Part shown: positions 5,057 through 5,178 of the stretch, piece after piece
Layout of the letters: every line of letters starts with the position of its first letter
Position numbering within the stretch: position 1 is the stretch's first letter
DNA from: Nitrospiraceae bacterium
GTDB lineage: Bacteria; Nitrospirota; Thermodesulfovibrionia; Thermodesulfovibrionales; UBA1546
Assembly: GCA_003535475.1 (NCBI GenBank)
Contig: DOHC01000159.1
Coordinates: 1-5,178, forward strand
Direction: 5' to 3'
Length of the DNA stretch: 5,178 nt
The notes under the pieces: model-generated
The model's input: only the letters and a program-made list of their open reading frames with translations
The model's database searches: none
What the model was told of the DNA's origin: nothing
Program-made: the position numbers and the translations under genes

Positions 5057-5178
5057 AGTGGTCCCCTCGTGCAATTTCCCATTTTGAGGGAATCTGTGAC
5101 TATATCTCAAAGGATTCAAAATATTATGCTGTTCTTTTTGCCAAGAGAATTGTCTCAATTGTTAAAACCATTCCACTC
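5041..5178 (+). CDS. RelE/ParE-family toxin (N-terminal part; runs off window)
   Basis: 46 codons are visible from ATG 5041 to the window end with no stop; the family is usually 90-100 residues, so about half is present. The pattern MAHSIKWSPRAISHFEGICDYISKDSKYYAVLFAKRIVSIVKTIP is typical of ParE/RelE toxins: a first strand with IKWSPRA, a helix with the DYI motif, then a second helix with FAKRIVSIVKTI before the expected sheet. ParE members poison DNA gyrase and RelE members cleave mRNA on the ribosome; the residues that separate them lie mostly outside the window. The start overlaps the antitoxin end by 16 nt in another frame and lacks a good ribosome binding site, so translation is probably coupled to the antitoxin. 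Confidence 0.88.
   Translation, partial: MAHSIKWSPRAISHFEGICDYISKDSKYYAVLFAKRIVSIVKTIPL

Noticed and set aside
1..5178. CRISPR array, tRNA or rRNA genes
   Set aside because: No regularly spaced repeats were seen and no tRNA or rRNA signature was recognised on either strand.

Overview
The window looks like chromosomal DNA from a moderately AT-rich, free-living Gram-negative bacterium. No rRNA, tRNA or phylogenetic marker gene is present. The mix of two-component and HD-GYP genes, an orphan C-terminal fragment and a RelE/ParE-type toxin-antitoxin pair would suit a Nitrospirota or deltaproteobacterial-type environmental genome, but that is a weak inference.

Left two thirds (about 1-3471, all minus strand): one tightly packed signalling operon. 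Reading right to left it encodes a stand-alone CheY/Spo0F-like receiver (3436-3068), a four-helix membrane histidine kinase followed by two receiver-like domains (3071-1221), and a GAF plus HD-GYP protein (1237 to beyond position 1), which is probably a cyclic-di-GMP phosphodiesterase. The genes overlap by 4 and 17 nt, so co-transcription and translational coupling are very likely. The free receiver has every catalytic residue. Both receivers fused to the kinase have glycine where the phosphorylated aspartate should be. The simplest model is that the kinase phosphorylates the separate receiver, the fused domains act as protein-interaction or regulatory modules, and the HD-GYP protein is the output. 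It has no receiver of its own, so the link to it is not visible.

Middle (3472-4008): a divergent intergenic stretch, then a 61-residue C-terminal-looking fragment on the plus strand (3611-3796), a strong intrinsic terminator (3841-3870), and a short region with an imperfect inverted repeat and an integron-like core site GTTAGAC (3977-3983).

Right (4009-5178, plus strand): a membrane-anchored SagB-type nitroreductase gene, followed 14 nt after its stop codon by a 67-bp sequence with the architecture of an integron attC site (4734-4800). It has GCCTAAC at one end, GTTAAAC at the other, a perfect 11-bp inner inverted repeat and a 24-nt loop. A toxin-antitoxin pair with its own promoter-like region follows; the antitoxin is complete and the ParE-like toxin runs off the right edge. 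The best reading is the start of an integron cassette array, or a cluster of attC sites without an integrase: cassette 1 is the nitroreductase and cassette 2 is the toxin-antitoxin module. No integrase gene is in view. The downstream attC is well supported; the upstream boundary is less certain.
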